DNA of 64,000 bases from Blastococcus carthaginiensis (GCF_030731085.1 NZ_JASNFN010000001.1:372001-436000); one strand, 5' to 3'; positions 49,171-57,478 are shown, counted from the first letter of the stretch. Notes: generated by a model from the letters alone, not told the origin. Numbers and translations are program-made.

Positions 49171-50695
49171 ATGACCACCGCCGAGCTGTCCCGCAGCGCG
49201 GTCGAGGGTGCGCTCGTGGGGTGGCTGCTCGAACGGCGGCCGACGGTCGCGCGACTGCCGGTGGGGGTGCTGTCCGCGGCGGAGAAGGCCGCCGAGCTGC
49301 AGCGGCTGCAGGCGCGCCGGGCCATGGATGCCGCCTACGAGGCCGAGCTCGTGATGGGGCTGGCAGCCGACCGGCCCGACACCGACGACCCACCGCCGGG
49401 GCATCCCGGTGCGCGCCGCCGCGGGCCGGGGTCGCCGGTGCCGGGGACGAGCGAGTTCCTGCCCGACGAGCTGGCGGCGGTGCTCAACTGCTCCCGGCCG
49501 TTCGCCACCGGCGTGCTGTCCGACGCCTACGTGCTGGTAGAGCGGATGCCAGAGGTGTGGGCCGCGTGCGCGGCCGGCGACCTCGACTGGTTCCGCGCGC
49601 GGGTGTTCGCCGGCGTGCTCGGTCACGCCTCCGACGAGGTGATGGCGGCCGTGGTCCCCGCCCTGCTCCCCGGAGCGGCGGGGCTGTCGTCCGGCCGGTT
49701 GCGCGCACGGCTGGTGGCTGCCGCGATCGCGGCGGACGAGGAGTTCGCGGAGCGGCGGCGCGTCGAGGCCGAGGCACGGGCCGGTGTGCGGGTGCACGCG
49801 ACCGGCGACGGGCTCTCGGCGCTGACCACCGAGCTGCCCTCGCCGGTGGCGGCGGCGATGTGGTCGGCGATCGACCAGGCCGCCCAGCTCGCCCGCACCG
49901 GTGGCGACGACCGGCCGATCGGGGTGCTCCGCGCGGAGGCGCACGCCGCCCTGGTGCTGCGGCCGTGGGACACCTCCCGCCCGGCGATGACCGGGCAGGT
50001 CACGGTGGTGGCGCCGCTGGGGGCCCTGGGCCGGCCGGCAGGCACCGGTGCACCCGTCGCACCGGGCGACCTCGGCAGCGAGGCGGGGCCGAGCGTGAAC
50101 CGCACCCCGATCACCGCCGGCCACCTCCGAGAGCTCCTGGCGCAGCTCGGCGCACTGGGGGTCCAGGCCCCGCAGGGCGGCAGCCTGGCGGTGGCGGTCA
50201 CCGGTGACGACGGCGCGCTCCTCGCCGCCGTGACCGCCACCCGAACTGCGCAGACTGGCCACCCGCGGCTGCCCGGCGCACGGCGTGGCCGCCGACTGCG
50301 GCTGCTCGCTGCTGGGGCGCCCGGCGTCGGTGGCCGGGCACGATCCCTCCGCGGCCCAGGAGCGGTTCCTCCGGCTGCGCGACCGCACCTGCCGGCACCC
50401 GGGCTGCGGCCAACCGGCCGGGCGCATCGACGCCGACCACGTGGTGCCCTACGACTGCGGCGGTCGCACCGCCTGCGAGAACCTCTGCTGCCTGTGCCGC
50501 ACGCACCACCGGCTGAAGACCTTCGCCCGCGGCTGGCGCTTCGCGCTGCTGCCCGACGGCACCCTGCAGGTGACGACGCCCAGCGGGGTCACCCGCACCA
50601 CCCGGCCTCCCGGGCTGCGCGACCTGACGGCCCAGCCGGCGCTGCCGGGACCACGCCGGGCGGAGGTGCCGACCGTGGAACCGCCGCCGTTCTGA
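49171..50695 (+). pseudogene. DUF222/13E12-family HNH endonuclease, frameshifted by one base
   Basis: The first frame (49171 to about 50240) encodes the DUF222 helical region, beginning MTTAELSRSAVEGALVGWLL and reaching LLAAVTAT. The HNH nuclease part continues in the next frame: LRRLATRGCPAHG, then FLRLRDRTCRHPGCGQPAGRIDADHVVPYDCGG..NLCCLCRTHHRLKTF, ending at 50695. One extra C in the CCC at 50240-50242 accounts for the break; removing it restores ..TATELRRLATRG... The HNH motif itself is complete. This is either a true pseudogene or a sequencing error. Such genes are multicopy in Geodermatophilaceae. Confidence 0.85.
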
Positions 50696-50773
50696 GGTGC
50701 TCCGCAAGCGGGTGGCGCATGGCATGGGCCCGTGACGTGTGTGCGCGGGGTGGGGAGGTCGGCGGAAGTGCCC

Positions 50774-50779
50774 TAGCGT
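50774..50779 (+). promoter_or_regulatory. -10 box TAGCGT before the 48-residue protein gene
   Basis: TAGCGT plus 6 bases leads to the ATG at 50786. It is the main support for translation of this very short gene. Confidence 0.45.
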
Positions 50780-50785
50780 CGAGCC

Positions 50786-50932
50786 ATGACCAGTTCTCCG
50801 ACGCCGCAGCCCCAGGATCCCGACTCCGCGCCGACGGACCCCGTGCAGCCGCTCCCCGACCCGATCCCGAAGCCCGACCCCGACGACCCGGGCACGCCGC
50901 GACCGGAGTCGGATCCGGTCCCCGTGGTCTAG
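50786..50932 (+). CDS. 48-residue proline/aspartate-rich small protein
   Basis: This short frame encodes MTSSPTPQPQDPDS followed by PxPxP and DP-rich sequence ending VPVV, with about one third proline and one sixth aspartate. It has no hydrophobic segment and is predicted to be disordered. No family is recognised. A TAGCGT -10 box 6 bases before the ATG suggests a leaderless transcript, and the phosphoribosyltransferase GTG follows 7 bases after its stop, so the two may be co-expressed. It could still be a chance frame. Confidence 0.5.
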   Translation: MTSSPTPQPQDPDSAPTDPVQPLPDPIPKPDPDDPGTPRPESDPVPVV

Positions 50933-50939
50933 CACCGCC

Positions 50940-51599
50940 GTGCAGCGCGCCCGCTACGCCGACCGCCGCGACGCCGGGCGGGTGCTGGCGGGCGCGCTCA
51001 CCGGGCGGGCGGACGCCGGCGCCCTGGTGCTCGGGCTGCCCCGCGGCGGTATCCCCGTCGCCGCGGAGGTGGCCCGGGCGCTCGGCGCGGAGCTCGACGT
51101 CCTCGTCGTCCGCAAGCTCGGCGTACCGGCGCAGCCGGAATTGGCGATGGGTGCGCTCGCCGCGGTCGGCGACCGCGTGGAGACCGTCTGGGTGCCCGCG
51201 GTCCGCGAGCGCCTCGACCCGGACCCGGCCGCGGTGGCCGCCGTCCGCGACCGGGAGCTCGCCGAGCTGCGCCGCCGGGCCGAGGCCTACCGCGGCGCCC
51301 GGCCGGCCCCCGTCGTGGCCGGTCGCCACGTCGTGCTCGTCGACGACGGCCTCGCCACGGGCGCGAGCATGCGCGTCGCCGTCACCGCGGTGCGCGCGAA
51401 CGGGCCCGCACGCCTCACCGTCGCCGTCCCCGTGGGCCCACGATCGGCCCTCGCCGAGCTGGCCGGCGCCGTCGACGACCTCGAGTGCCCCCTCGCGCCC
51501 ACGGGCTTCCGATCGGTCGGGCAGGCCTACGACGACTTCTCCGAGACCTCCGACGAGGAGGTGCTGGAAGCGCTGCGCCGAGGGGGGTCTGTCGGCTAG
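50940..51599 (+). CDS. phosphoribosyltransferase family protein
   Basis: This 219-residue type I PRT-fold protein has LGLPRGGIPVAAEVARALGAELDVLVVRKLGVPAQPELAMGA (about 31-72) and the PRPP-binding loop HVVLVDDGLATGASM (about 130-144). The sequence class is that of stand-alone phosphoribosyltransferases often linked to dienelactone hydrolase-like proteins in bacteria; the base substrate is unknown. The GTG lies 7 bases after the small proline-rich gene. The next gene begins beyond a Rex operator, so this gene ends its own unit. Confidence 0.85.
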   Translation: MQRARYADRRDAGRVLAGALTGRADAGALVLGLPRGGIPVAAEVARALGAELDVLVVRKLGVPAQPELAMGALAAVGDRVETVWVPAVRERLDPDPAAVAAVRDRELAELRRRAEAYRGARPAPVVAGRHVVLVDDGLATGASMRVAVTAVRANGPARLTVAVPVGPRSALAELAGAVDDLECPLAPTGFRSVGQAYDDFSETSDEEVLEALRRGGSVG

Positions 51600-51613
51600 A
51601 TCACACCGCGGCT

Positions 51614-51619
51614 TAGACT
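51614..51619 (+). promoter_or_regulatory. -10 box TAGACT of the geranylgeranyl reductase-nuo unit
   Basis: TAGACT predicts transcription from about 51627, just upstream of the Rex operator, giving a leader of about 60 bases to the ATG at 51688. Confidence 0.5.
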
Positions 51620-51633
51620 CGGGACCGACGACT

Positions 51634-51651
51634 TTGTGAACTCTTTCACAA
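51634..51651. promoter_or_regulatory. perfect Rex operator before the geranylgeranyl reductase-nuo operon
   Basis: TTGTGAACTCTTTCACAA is a perfect 18-bp palindrome matching the Rex consensus TTGTGAAnnnnTTCACAA. It lies about 7 bases downstream of the predicted transcription start, where a bound repressor blocks RNA polymerase. The Rex gene is in the same window. Confidence 0.85.
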
Positions 51652-51687
51652 GGCCGACCGGGCTCGACGACGGACCGGAGGGGCGAG

Positions 51688-52956
51688 ATGGCGCGGACCA
51701 CAGCGGTGCACGCGGCCGACGTCGTGGTCGTCGGTGCCGGGCCGGCCGGCTCCAGCGCCGCGTGGCACCTGGCCGGGGCCGGGCTGGACGTCGCGCTGCT
51801 GGAGAAGGCCGAGTTCCCGCGGGAGAAGGTCTGCGGCGACGGCCTGACGCCGCGCGGGGTGAAAGCGCTGCACGACATGGGCGTCGACACCGCGGGGGCG
51901 GGCTGGGTGCGCCGCCGTGGACTCCGGGTGCACGGTGGCGGGCGCATCGCCGAGGTCGACTGGCCGCGGCTGGCCTCCTGGCCCGACCACGGCCTGGTGC
52001 GCACCCGCCGCGAGCTCGACGCGCTCCTGGCCGGGCACGCCCGGTCCGCCGGCGCCCACCTGGTCACCGGGACCACCGTCACCGAGCCGCTGCTGGACGA
52101 GGGCGGGCAGGTGATCGGCGTCCGCGGCGAGTTGGGGGACCGGGAGCCGGTCACCTGGCGGGCGCCGCTGGTCGTCTCCGCGGAAGGGCTCTCCGGCCGG
52201 CTGGCCAAGGGGCTCGGGCTGCTGCGCCGCACCGACCGCCCGCTCGGGGTCGCCCTGCGGGGGTACGTGCGCAGCCGGCGCAGTGACGACGACTACCTCG
52301 ACATCGCCTTCGACCTGACCGCCGACGGCCCCTCGCGCGAGACCATGCCCGGCTACGGCTGGATCTTCGGCATGGGCGACGGGACGGCGAACGTCGGCTA
52401 CGGGCTGCTCGACACCCGGCGCGGCACCGGGGCGGACCGGCGGTCGGTCCTCCGCCGGTGGCTGGACCTCTTCCCCGCCGAGGAGGGGCTGGGCGAGGAG
52501 GACGCCGTCGGCCCGCTCCGCGGCGCAGGGCTGCCCATGGCGCTCAGTCGCGGCCCGGCCTACACCCGCGGGCTGCTGCTCGCCGGGGACGCCGCCGGCA
52601 CGGTCAACCCCTGCAACGGCGAGGGGATCAGCGCCGCGCTGGAGAGCGGCCGGATGGCCGCCGAGACCGCGGTGGCCGCGCTCCGGCAGCCGGCCGGTGC
52701 GGCGCGGGAGGCGGTCCTGCAGCGCTACCCCGACCGGCTGCGCGCCGAGCTCGGCCGCCACCACCGCCTGGGTCTGGGCTTCCTCGCGCTGCTGGCCCGG
52801 CCGGCCGTGGTCCGGCTGGCGATGGCGCGCGGGCTGCGCCGGCCCGCCGTCACCGACGCCGCGCTGCGGGTGATGGGCAACCTGTCCGACGGCCGCGACG
52901 GCGACGTGGTCGACCGCGCGCTCGCCGTGCTCCTGCGACTGACCCCGGCGACCTGA
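51688..52956 (+). CDS. geranylgeranyl reductase family FAD oxidoreductase (MenJ-like)
   Basis: This 422-residue flavoprotein saturates isoprenoid double bonds; the M. tuberculosis homologue near menG reduces the menaquinone side chain. It has the FAD motif VVVVGAGPAGSSAAWHLAGAGLDVALLEKAEFPREKVCGDGLTPRGVKAL (dinucleotide fold about 12-40; KVCGDGLTP about 47-55), GYGWIFGMGDGTANVGYGL, and LLAGDAAGTVNPCNGEGISAALESG (about 298-322). The ATG at 51688 follows a GGAGGGG Shine-Dalgarno. A perfect Rex operator precedes it; nuoA follows 89 bp after. Confidence 0.92.
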   Translation: MARTTAVHAADVVVVGAGPAGSSAAWHLAGAGLDVALLEKAEFPREKVCGDGLTPRGVKALHDMGVDTAGAGWVRRRGLRVHGGGRIAEVDWPRLASWPDHGLVRTRRELDALLAGHARSAGAHLVTGTTVTEPLLDEGGQVIGVRGELGDREPVTWRAPLVVSAEGLSGRLAKGLGLLRRTDRPLGVALRGYVRSRRSDDDYLDIAFDLTADGPSRETMPGYGWIFGMGDGTANVGYGLLDTRRGTGADRRSVLRRWLDLFPAEEGLGEEDAVGPLRGAGLPMALSRGPAYTRGLLLAGDAAGTVNPCNGEGISAALESGRMAAETAVAALRQPAGAAREAVLQRYPDRLRAELGRHHRLGLGFLALLARPAVVRLAMARGLRRPAVTDAALRVMGNLSDGRDGDVVDRALAVLLRLTPAT

Positions 52957-53032
52957 GTGGCTGCCGTGACGATCCGCCCCGACACCGACGCTCCGTGTCG
53001 GGACCGTGACCCGTACGTGACCTCCATCACCC

Positions 53033-53038
53033 TAGGGT
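53033..53038 (+). promoter_or_regulatory. -10 box TAGGGT, leaderless internal promoter of nuoA
   Basis: TAGGGT plus 7 bases leads to the nuoA ATG at 53046, ruling out GTG 53037, which overlaps the box. Complex I genes may thus be expressed without the Rex-controlled upstream promoter. Confidence 0.5.
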
Positions 53039-53045
53039 GCTGCTG

Positions 53046-53408
53046 ATGCTCTCGACATACGTCCCGATCGTCGGGCTCTTCGGGCTCGCCGCGGCGTTCG
53101 CGCTGTTCTCGGTCGCCGTCGCCCCGTTCGTGGGGCCGCGGCGGCACAACCGCGCCAAGCTCGCGGCCTACGAGTGCGGCATCGAGCCGGTCGACCAGCC
53201 GCTCACCGGGGGCCGGTTCCCGGTGAAGTACTACCTGACGGCGATGTTGTTCATCGTCTTCGACATCGAGATCGTCTTCCTCTACCCCTGGGCAGTCGCC
53301 AACGACGCCCTCGGCGTGTGGGGCCTGGTCGCGATGGTCCTGTTCATCGGCACCGTCTTCCTCGCCTTCGCCTACGAGTGGCGGCGTGGCGGGCTCGAGT
53401 GGGACTGA
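53046..53408 (+). CDS. nuoA: NADH-quinone oxidoreductase subunit A
   Basis: NuoA is a small membrane-arm subunit near the quinone site of complex I. The 120-residue protein has three helices (about 5-27, 60-82, 86-108), the conserved loop AAYECGIEPVDQPLTGGRFPVKYYLTAMLFIVFDIEIVFLYPWA (about 37-80) with the Cys of the TMH1-2 loop. It is complete. The ATG at 53046 follows a leaderless promoter. nuoB starts 13 bases after the stop. Confidence 0.95.
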   Translation: MLSTYVPIVGLFGLAAAFALFSVAVAPFVGPRRHNRAKLAAYECGIEPVDQPLTGGRFPVKYYLTAMLFIVFDIEIVFLYPWAVANDALGVWGLVAMVLFIGTVFLAFAYEWRRGGLEWD

Positions 53409-53421
53409 GGGGAGTCTGACC

Positions 53422-54096
53422 ATGGGTCTCGAGGAGAAGATCCCCAGCGGGGTCCTGCTGACCAGCGTCGAGAAGCTGGTCAACTGGACGCGGAAGTCCT
53501 CGCTGTGGCCGGCCACCTTCGGGCTGGCCTGCTGCGCGATCGAGATGATGGCCTCGGGCGCCGGCCGCTACGACCTCGCCCGCTTCGGCATGGAGGTCTT
53601 CCGGGCCTCGCCGCGGCAGGCCGACCTGATGATCGTCGCCGGGCGGGTCAGCCAGAAGATGGCCCCCGTCCTGCGCCAGATCTACGACCAGATGCCCGAG
53701 CCCCGCTGGGTGCTGGCGATGGGCGTCTGCGCGAGCTCCGGCGGCATGTTCAACAACTACGCGATCGTCCAGGGCGTCGACCACGTCGTCCCGGTGGACA
53801 TGTACCTGCCCGGCTGCCCGCCGCGGCCGGAGATGCTCATGGACGCGATCCTCAAGCTGCACCACAAGATCCAGCACGAGCCGCTGGGCCCGAAGCGGGC
53901 GCGGGAGCTGGAGCGGGCCCGCGAGGAGGGCACTGCGCGCGACCTGCACGTCGAGATGCCCTCGACCGTGCGCGTGGACAAGCAGCAGCGCCGCGCCTAC
54001 GAGGAGGCGGCCGCCCAGGGCCGGGCCGGCCAGTTCACCATCGAGCAGCGCGGCGGCAACGCGGTGCTGCTGCCCGGCGAGAGGGGGCCCCGGTGA
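53422..54096 (+). CDS. nuoB: NADH-quinone oxidoreductase subunit B
   Basis: NuoB carries iron-sulphur cluster N2 that passes electrons to quinone. The 224-residue protein has the tandem cysteines in FGLACCAIEMMASG (about 34-47), MGVCASSGGMFNN (about 98-110) and YLPGCPPRPEMLMDAI (about 130-145), the four N2 ligands. A charged C-terminal extension (about 165-224) is typical of actinobacteria. The ATG at 53422 has GAGGGGAG upstream. GTGA overlap with nuoC. Confidence 0.96.
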   Translation: MGLEEKIPSGVLLTSVEKLVNWTRKSSLWPATFGLACCAIEMMASGAGRYDLARFGMEVFRASPRQADLMIVAGRVSQKMAPVLRQIYDQMPEPRWVLAMGVCASSGGMFNNYAIVQGVDHVVPVDMYLPGCPPRPEMLMDAILKLHHKIQHEPLGPKRARELERAREEGTARDLHVEMPSTVRVDKQQRRAYEEAAAQGRAGQFTIEQRGGNAVLLPGERGPR

Positions 54097-54842
54097 GCAA
54101 CGACGGCGGGTCGGTCGTCCCGGGCCGCGAGGAGGCCGGGTACGACGCCAGCACGGCGCCCGCGGGGGGTTTCCGGAAGGGCGCGTTCGGCGTCAGCGGC
54201 AGCGGCGACACCTCGGGCTTCGGCGGGCTGGTCCGCGTCGAGCCGGGCGGCGCGGTGGCGCTGCACTCCACCGACCGCCCCTACGGCGGCTGGTTCGACG
54301 AGGTCACCGACGCGCTGATCGAGGCCGTGGGCGAGGGCACCTATGCCGCCGCGGTGCAGCGGGTGCTGGTCGACCGCGGCGAGATCACCTACTTCGTGGC
54401 CCGCGAGCACCTGCTCACCCTGGTGCGGGCGCTGCGCGACGACGAGGCCCTGCGCTTCGAGCTGTGCAGCAGCGTCTCCGGCGTCGACTACCTCGACAGC
54501 GGCGGCCCCGCGGTCGCGCCGGGCCGGCCGCGGCTGCACGTCGTCTACCACCTGACCTCGATGACCTACCGGCGCCGCATCCGGCTGGAGGTGGCGGTGA
54601 GCGCGGAGGACCCGCACGTCCCCTCGGTCACCGGCGTCTACCCGACGGCGGACTGGCACGAGCGGGAGGCCTACGACATGTTCGGCGTCGTCTTCGACGG
54701 CCACCCGGCGCTGACCCGGATCCTCATGCCCGATGACTGGGACGGCTTCCCGCAGCGCAAGGACTACCCGCTGGGCGGGATCCCCGTGGAGTACCACGAC
54801 GCGACGATCCCGCCGCCGGACACGCGACGGGCCTACCGGTGA
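54093..54842 (+). CDS. nuoC: NADH-quinone oxidoreductase subunit C
   Basis: NuoC is a peripheral-arm subunit next to NuoD. The 249-residue protein has a long Gly/Ser-rich N-terminal extension (about 1-65) before the fold, then EITYFVAREHLLTLVRALRDDEALRFELCSSVSGVDY and the signature GVYPTADWHEREAYDMFGVVFDGHPALTRILMPDDWDGFPQRKDYPLGG (about 185-233). The GTG overlaps nuoB by 4 bp. The 121-bp gap to nuoD holds a GC-rich palindromic repeat. Confidence 0.95.
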   Translation: MSNDGGSVVPGREEAGYDASTAPAGGFRKGAFGVSGSGDTSGFGGLVRVEPGGAVALHSTDRPYGGWFDEVTDALIEAVGEGTYAAAVQRVLVDRGEITYFVAREHLLTLVRALRDDEALRFELCSSVSGVDYLDSGGPAVAPGRPRLHVVYHLTSMTYRRRIRLEVAVSAEDPHVPSVTGVYPTADWHEREAYDMFGVVFDGHPALTRILMPDDWDGFPQRKDYPLGGIPVEYHDATIPPPDTRRAYR

Positions 54843-54890
54843 CCGGGGAGGGGCGCCCGAAGACGACGGGCGAGCGAGCATCGCTCCTGG

Positions 54891-54923
54891 CTGGGGGCAC
54901 CTCCCGCTTGCGGGGGACAGCGA
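54891..54923. repeat. GC-rich palindromic repeat in the nuoC-nuoD gap, copy 1
   Basis: A 33-bp segment (ctgggggcac..cagcga) is repeated without change at 56351-56383. It folds as CCTCCCGC with GCGGGGG across a TT loop. Similar palindromes are widespread between streptomycete and related genes. Confidence 0.7.
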
Positions 54924-54963
54924 CCGAGGAGCGGAACGAGCCCGGAGTCGAGGAGAAGCACCG

Positions 54964-56295
54964 ATGAGCACGACCTACGACCCCGCCGACCCCTACGCGG
55001 GGTCGCGGGAGACCACCGAGGGCCGGGTCTTCACCGTCACCGGCGGGGACTGGGACGTCACCCTCGGGGCCGATCCGCACGGCGAGGAACGCCTCGTCGT
55101 CAACATGGGCCCGCAGCACCCGTCCACGCACGGCGTCCTGCGGCTGGTCCTCGACCTCGAGGGCGAGACCGTCACCAAGGCGCGGGTCGTCATCGGCTAC
55201 CTGCACACCGGCATCGAGAAGAACACCGAGTACCGCAACTGGGTGCAGGGCACGACCTTCGTGACCCGCATGGACTACCTCGCGCCGCTGTTCAACGAGG
55301 CCGGCTACTGCCTGGCGGTCGAGAAGCTGCTCGGCGTCGAGGCCCCGCCGCGCGCGCAGACGATCCGCGTGCTGGTCATGGAGCTCAACCGGATCGCCTC
55401 CCACCTGGTGGCCCTGGCCACCTTCGGCATGGAGATGGGCGCGCTCACCGGAATGACGAACGGCTTCCGCGAGCGGGAGCTGGTTCTCGACCTGCTCGAG
55501 GAGATCACCGGGCTGCGGATGAACCACGCCTACATCCGCCCCGGCGGCCTGGCGCAGGACCTGCCCGAGGGCTCGGTCGAGCACATCCGCGAGTTCCTCG
55601 AGTTCTTCCCGAAGCGGGTGGCCGACTTCCACCGGCTGCTCACCGGGCAGCCGATCTGGCAGCGCCGGCTCAAGGACGTCGGCTACCTCGACGTCACCGG
55701 CTGCGTCGCGCTCGGCGTCACCGGCCCGATCCTGCGCGCCGCCGGGCTGCCCTGGGACCTCCGCAAGGTCGAGCCCTACCTGGGCTACCAGACCTACGAC
55801 TTCGAGGTCCCCACCGCCGACACCAGCGACGCCTGGGGCCGCTACCTCGTACGCATGTCCGAGGTGAACGAGTCGCTGAAGATCATCGAGCAGGCGCTCG
55901 ACCGGCTCGAGCCGGGGCCGGTGATGGTCGAGGACAAGAAGATCGCCTGGCCCGCCCAGCTCTCGCTCGGCCCCGACGGCCTGGGCAACTCCCACGAGCA
56001 CGTCGCGCACATCATGGGCCAGTCGATGGAGGCCCTGATCCACCACTTCAAGCTGGTCACCGAGGGCTTCCGGGTGCCGGCCGGCCAGGTGTACGTGCCG
56101 ATCGAGTCCCCGCGCGGCGAGCTCGGCTACCACGTCGTCAGCGACGGGAGCACCCGCCCGTGGCGCGTCCACGTGCGCGACCCCAGCTTCGTGAACCTGC
56201 AGGCCACGGCGGCGATGAGCGAGGGCGGCATGATCGCCGACGTCATCGCCGCGATCGCCTCGATCGACCCCGTGATGGGGGGAGTGGACAGGTGA
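54964..56295 (+). CDS. nuoD: NADH-quinone oxidoreductase subunit D
   Basis: NuoD forms the quinone-binding pocket with NuoB. The 443-residue protein has VVNMGPQHPSTHGVLRLVLDLEGETV (about 45-70, conserved histidines), GYLHTGIEKNTE, MELNRIASHLV, NDVGALTP-equivalent GMEMGALTGMT and the C-terminal DPSFVNLQ and IADVIAAIASIDPVMGGVDR, as in hydrogenase-like large subunits without nickel cysteines. Complete. The ATG has GAGGAGAA upstream. It is isolated from nuoC and nuoE by repeat-containing gaps. Confidence 0.96.
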   Translation: MSTTYDPADPYAGSRETTEGRVFTVTGGDWDVTLGADPHGEERLVVNMGPQHPSTHGVLRLVLDLEGETVTKARVVIGYLHTGIEKNTEYRNWVQGTTFVTRMDYLAPLFNEAGYCLAVEKLLGVEAPPRAQTIRVLVMELNRIASHLVALATFGMEMGALTGMTNGFRERELVLDLLEEITGLRMNHAYIRPGGLAQDLPEGSVEHIREFLEFFPKRVADFHRLLTGQPIWQRRLKDVGYLDVTGCVALGVTGPILRAAGLPWDLRKVEPYLGYQTYDFEVPTADTSDAWGRYLVRMSEVNESLKIIEQALDRLEPGPVMVEDKKIAWPAQLSLGPDGLGNSHEHVAHIMGQSMEALIHHFKLVTEGFRVPAGQVYVPIESPRGELGYHVVSDGSTRPWRVHVRDPSFVNLQATAAMSEGGMIADVIAAIASIDPVMGGVDR

Positions 56296-56350
56296 GCGAG
56301 CGTGCGAGTTCGCCCAGGAGCACGGCAACGCCGCGAGCGGTGTCGACGAG

Positions 56351-56383
56351 CTGGGGGCACCTCCCGCTTGCGGGGGACAGCGA
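56351..56383. repeat. GC-rich palindromic repeat in the nuoD-nuoE gap, copy 2
   Basis: It is identical over 33 bp to 54891-54923. It ends 9 bases before the nuoE GTG, so its hairpin lies against the nuoE ribosome binding site (GAGGAGA). Confidence 0.7.
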
Positions 56384-56392
56384 GGAGATGAC

Positions 56393-57475
56393 GTGAGCGC
56401 ACTGCCAGGCAGCCCCGAGGGGACGGCGGTGACCGGGCTGGACTCCAGCCCGGTCGACGTCGGCTCCCTGGCCGAGGTGCCGCCGCTGCCCGAGCGGGCC
56501 CGCCTCGAGGCGCGGGACATCATCGCCCGCTACCCGGTGGCCCGGTCGGCGCTGCTGCCGATGCTGCACCTGGTGCAGAGCTACCAGGGCTACGTGACCC
56601 CCGAGGGCGTCGCGCTGTGCGCCGAGGAGCTCGGGCTGACCAAGGCCGAGGTCGGCGCGGTCGCGACCTTCTACACGATGTACAAGCGCCGCCCGACCGG
56701 CCGCCACCTGGTCAGCGTCTGCACGAACACGTTGTGCGCCGTCCTGGGCGGGCAGCGGATCATGGACGCGCTCTCCGCCGACCTCGGCGTGCACCACGAC
56801 GAGACCGCCGTCGACGGCTCGATCACCCTCGAGCACGCCGAGTGCCTCGCCGCCTGCGACTACGCGCCGGTGGTCACCGTCGACTACGAGTTCTACGACC
56901 AGCAGGACGTCGAGAGCGCCCGCGAGCTGGTCGCGGCCCTGCGCCGGGGCGAGAAGCCGCTGCCCACCCGCGGCGCCCCGCTCACCGACTTCCGCGGCGT
57001 CTCCCGCCAGCTGGCCGGGTTCTCCCAGCACGCCGACGAGGCCGCCGCGGCCGCCGCCGTCGACGCGCCCGGCGACTACGGGCCGACTCTGCGCGGGCTG
57101 CGCCTGGCCGAGGAGCGGGGCGAGTCGGCGCCCCCGATGCAGGGTCCGGAGCCCGAGCCGGCGGACACGGGGGAGCCCCGGGAGACCGTGCGCCCGTCCG
57201 GGACCACCGGCGAGACCCCCGCGCAGGAGGCCGCGGACGCCCGCGTCGCCGCCGCGGACAACCCGGCGGAGGAGGCCGGCGCCGCCGGCTCGCACCCCGA
57301 CGCACCCGAGCCGTCGGGCCGGGCGCTGGCCGACCAGGACGACGGCACCGAGACGCCGGCGGGCGCGGAGCCGGGCACCGGCGACCAGAGCCCCGATGTC
57401 CCGCCCCCGGCCGGCGAGGGGTCCGACGGGCCCTCCCGCACCATCCAGGGCCGAGCACCGAAGCGGAGGCGCTGA
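56393..57475 (+). CDS. nuoE: NADH-quinone oxidoreductase subunit E with long acidic C-terminal tail
   Basis: NuoE holds the [2Fe-2S] cluster N1a in the NADH-dehydrogenase module. The 360-residue protein has the thioredoxin-like domain up to about residue 200, with CTNTLCAVLGGQRI (about 110-123) and AECLAACDYAPVV (about 151-163) supplying the four cysteines. From about residue 235 to the end it carries a low-complexity Glu/Asp/Pro/Ala tail ending APKRRR, about 120 residues beyond the usual length. The GTG start lies next to a repeat hairpin. nuoF follows 3 bp after. Confidence 0.93.
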   Translation: MSALPGSPEGTAVTGLDSSPVDVGSLAEVPPLPERARLEARDIIARYPVARSALLPMLHLVQSYQGYVTPEGVALCAEELGLTKAEVGAVATFYTMYKRRPTGRHLVSVCTNTLCAVLGGQRIMDALSADLGVHHDETAVDGSITLEHAECLAACDYAPVVTVDYEFYDQQDVESARELVAALRRGEKPLPTRGAPLTDFRGVSRQLAGFSQHADEAAAAAAVDAPGDYGPTLRGLRLAEERGESAPPMQGPEPEPADTGEPRETVRPSGTTGETPAQEAADARVAAADNPAEEAGAAGSHPDAPEPSGRALADQDDGTETPAGAEPGTGDQSPDVPPPAGEGSDGPSRTIQGRAPKRRR

Positions 57476-57478
57476 GCC

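Noticed and set aside
50800..51639. continuation of the DUF222 frame to 51639
   Set aside because: After the frameshift near 50240 the frame runs out of phase through the HNH part and into the phosphoribosyltransferase gene, so its peptide is not meaningful.
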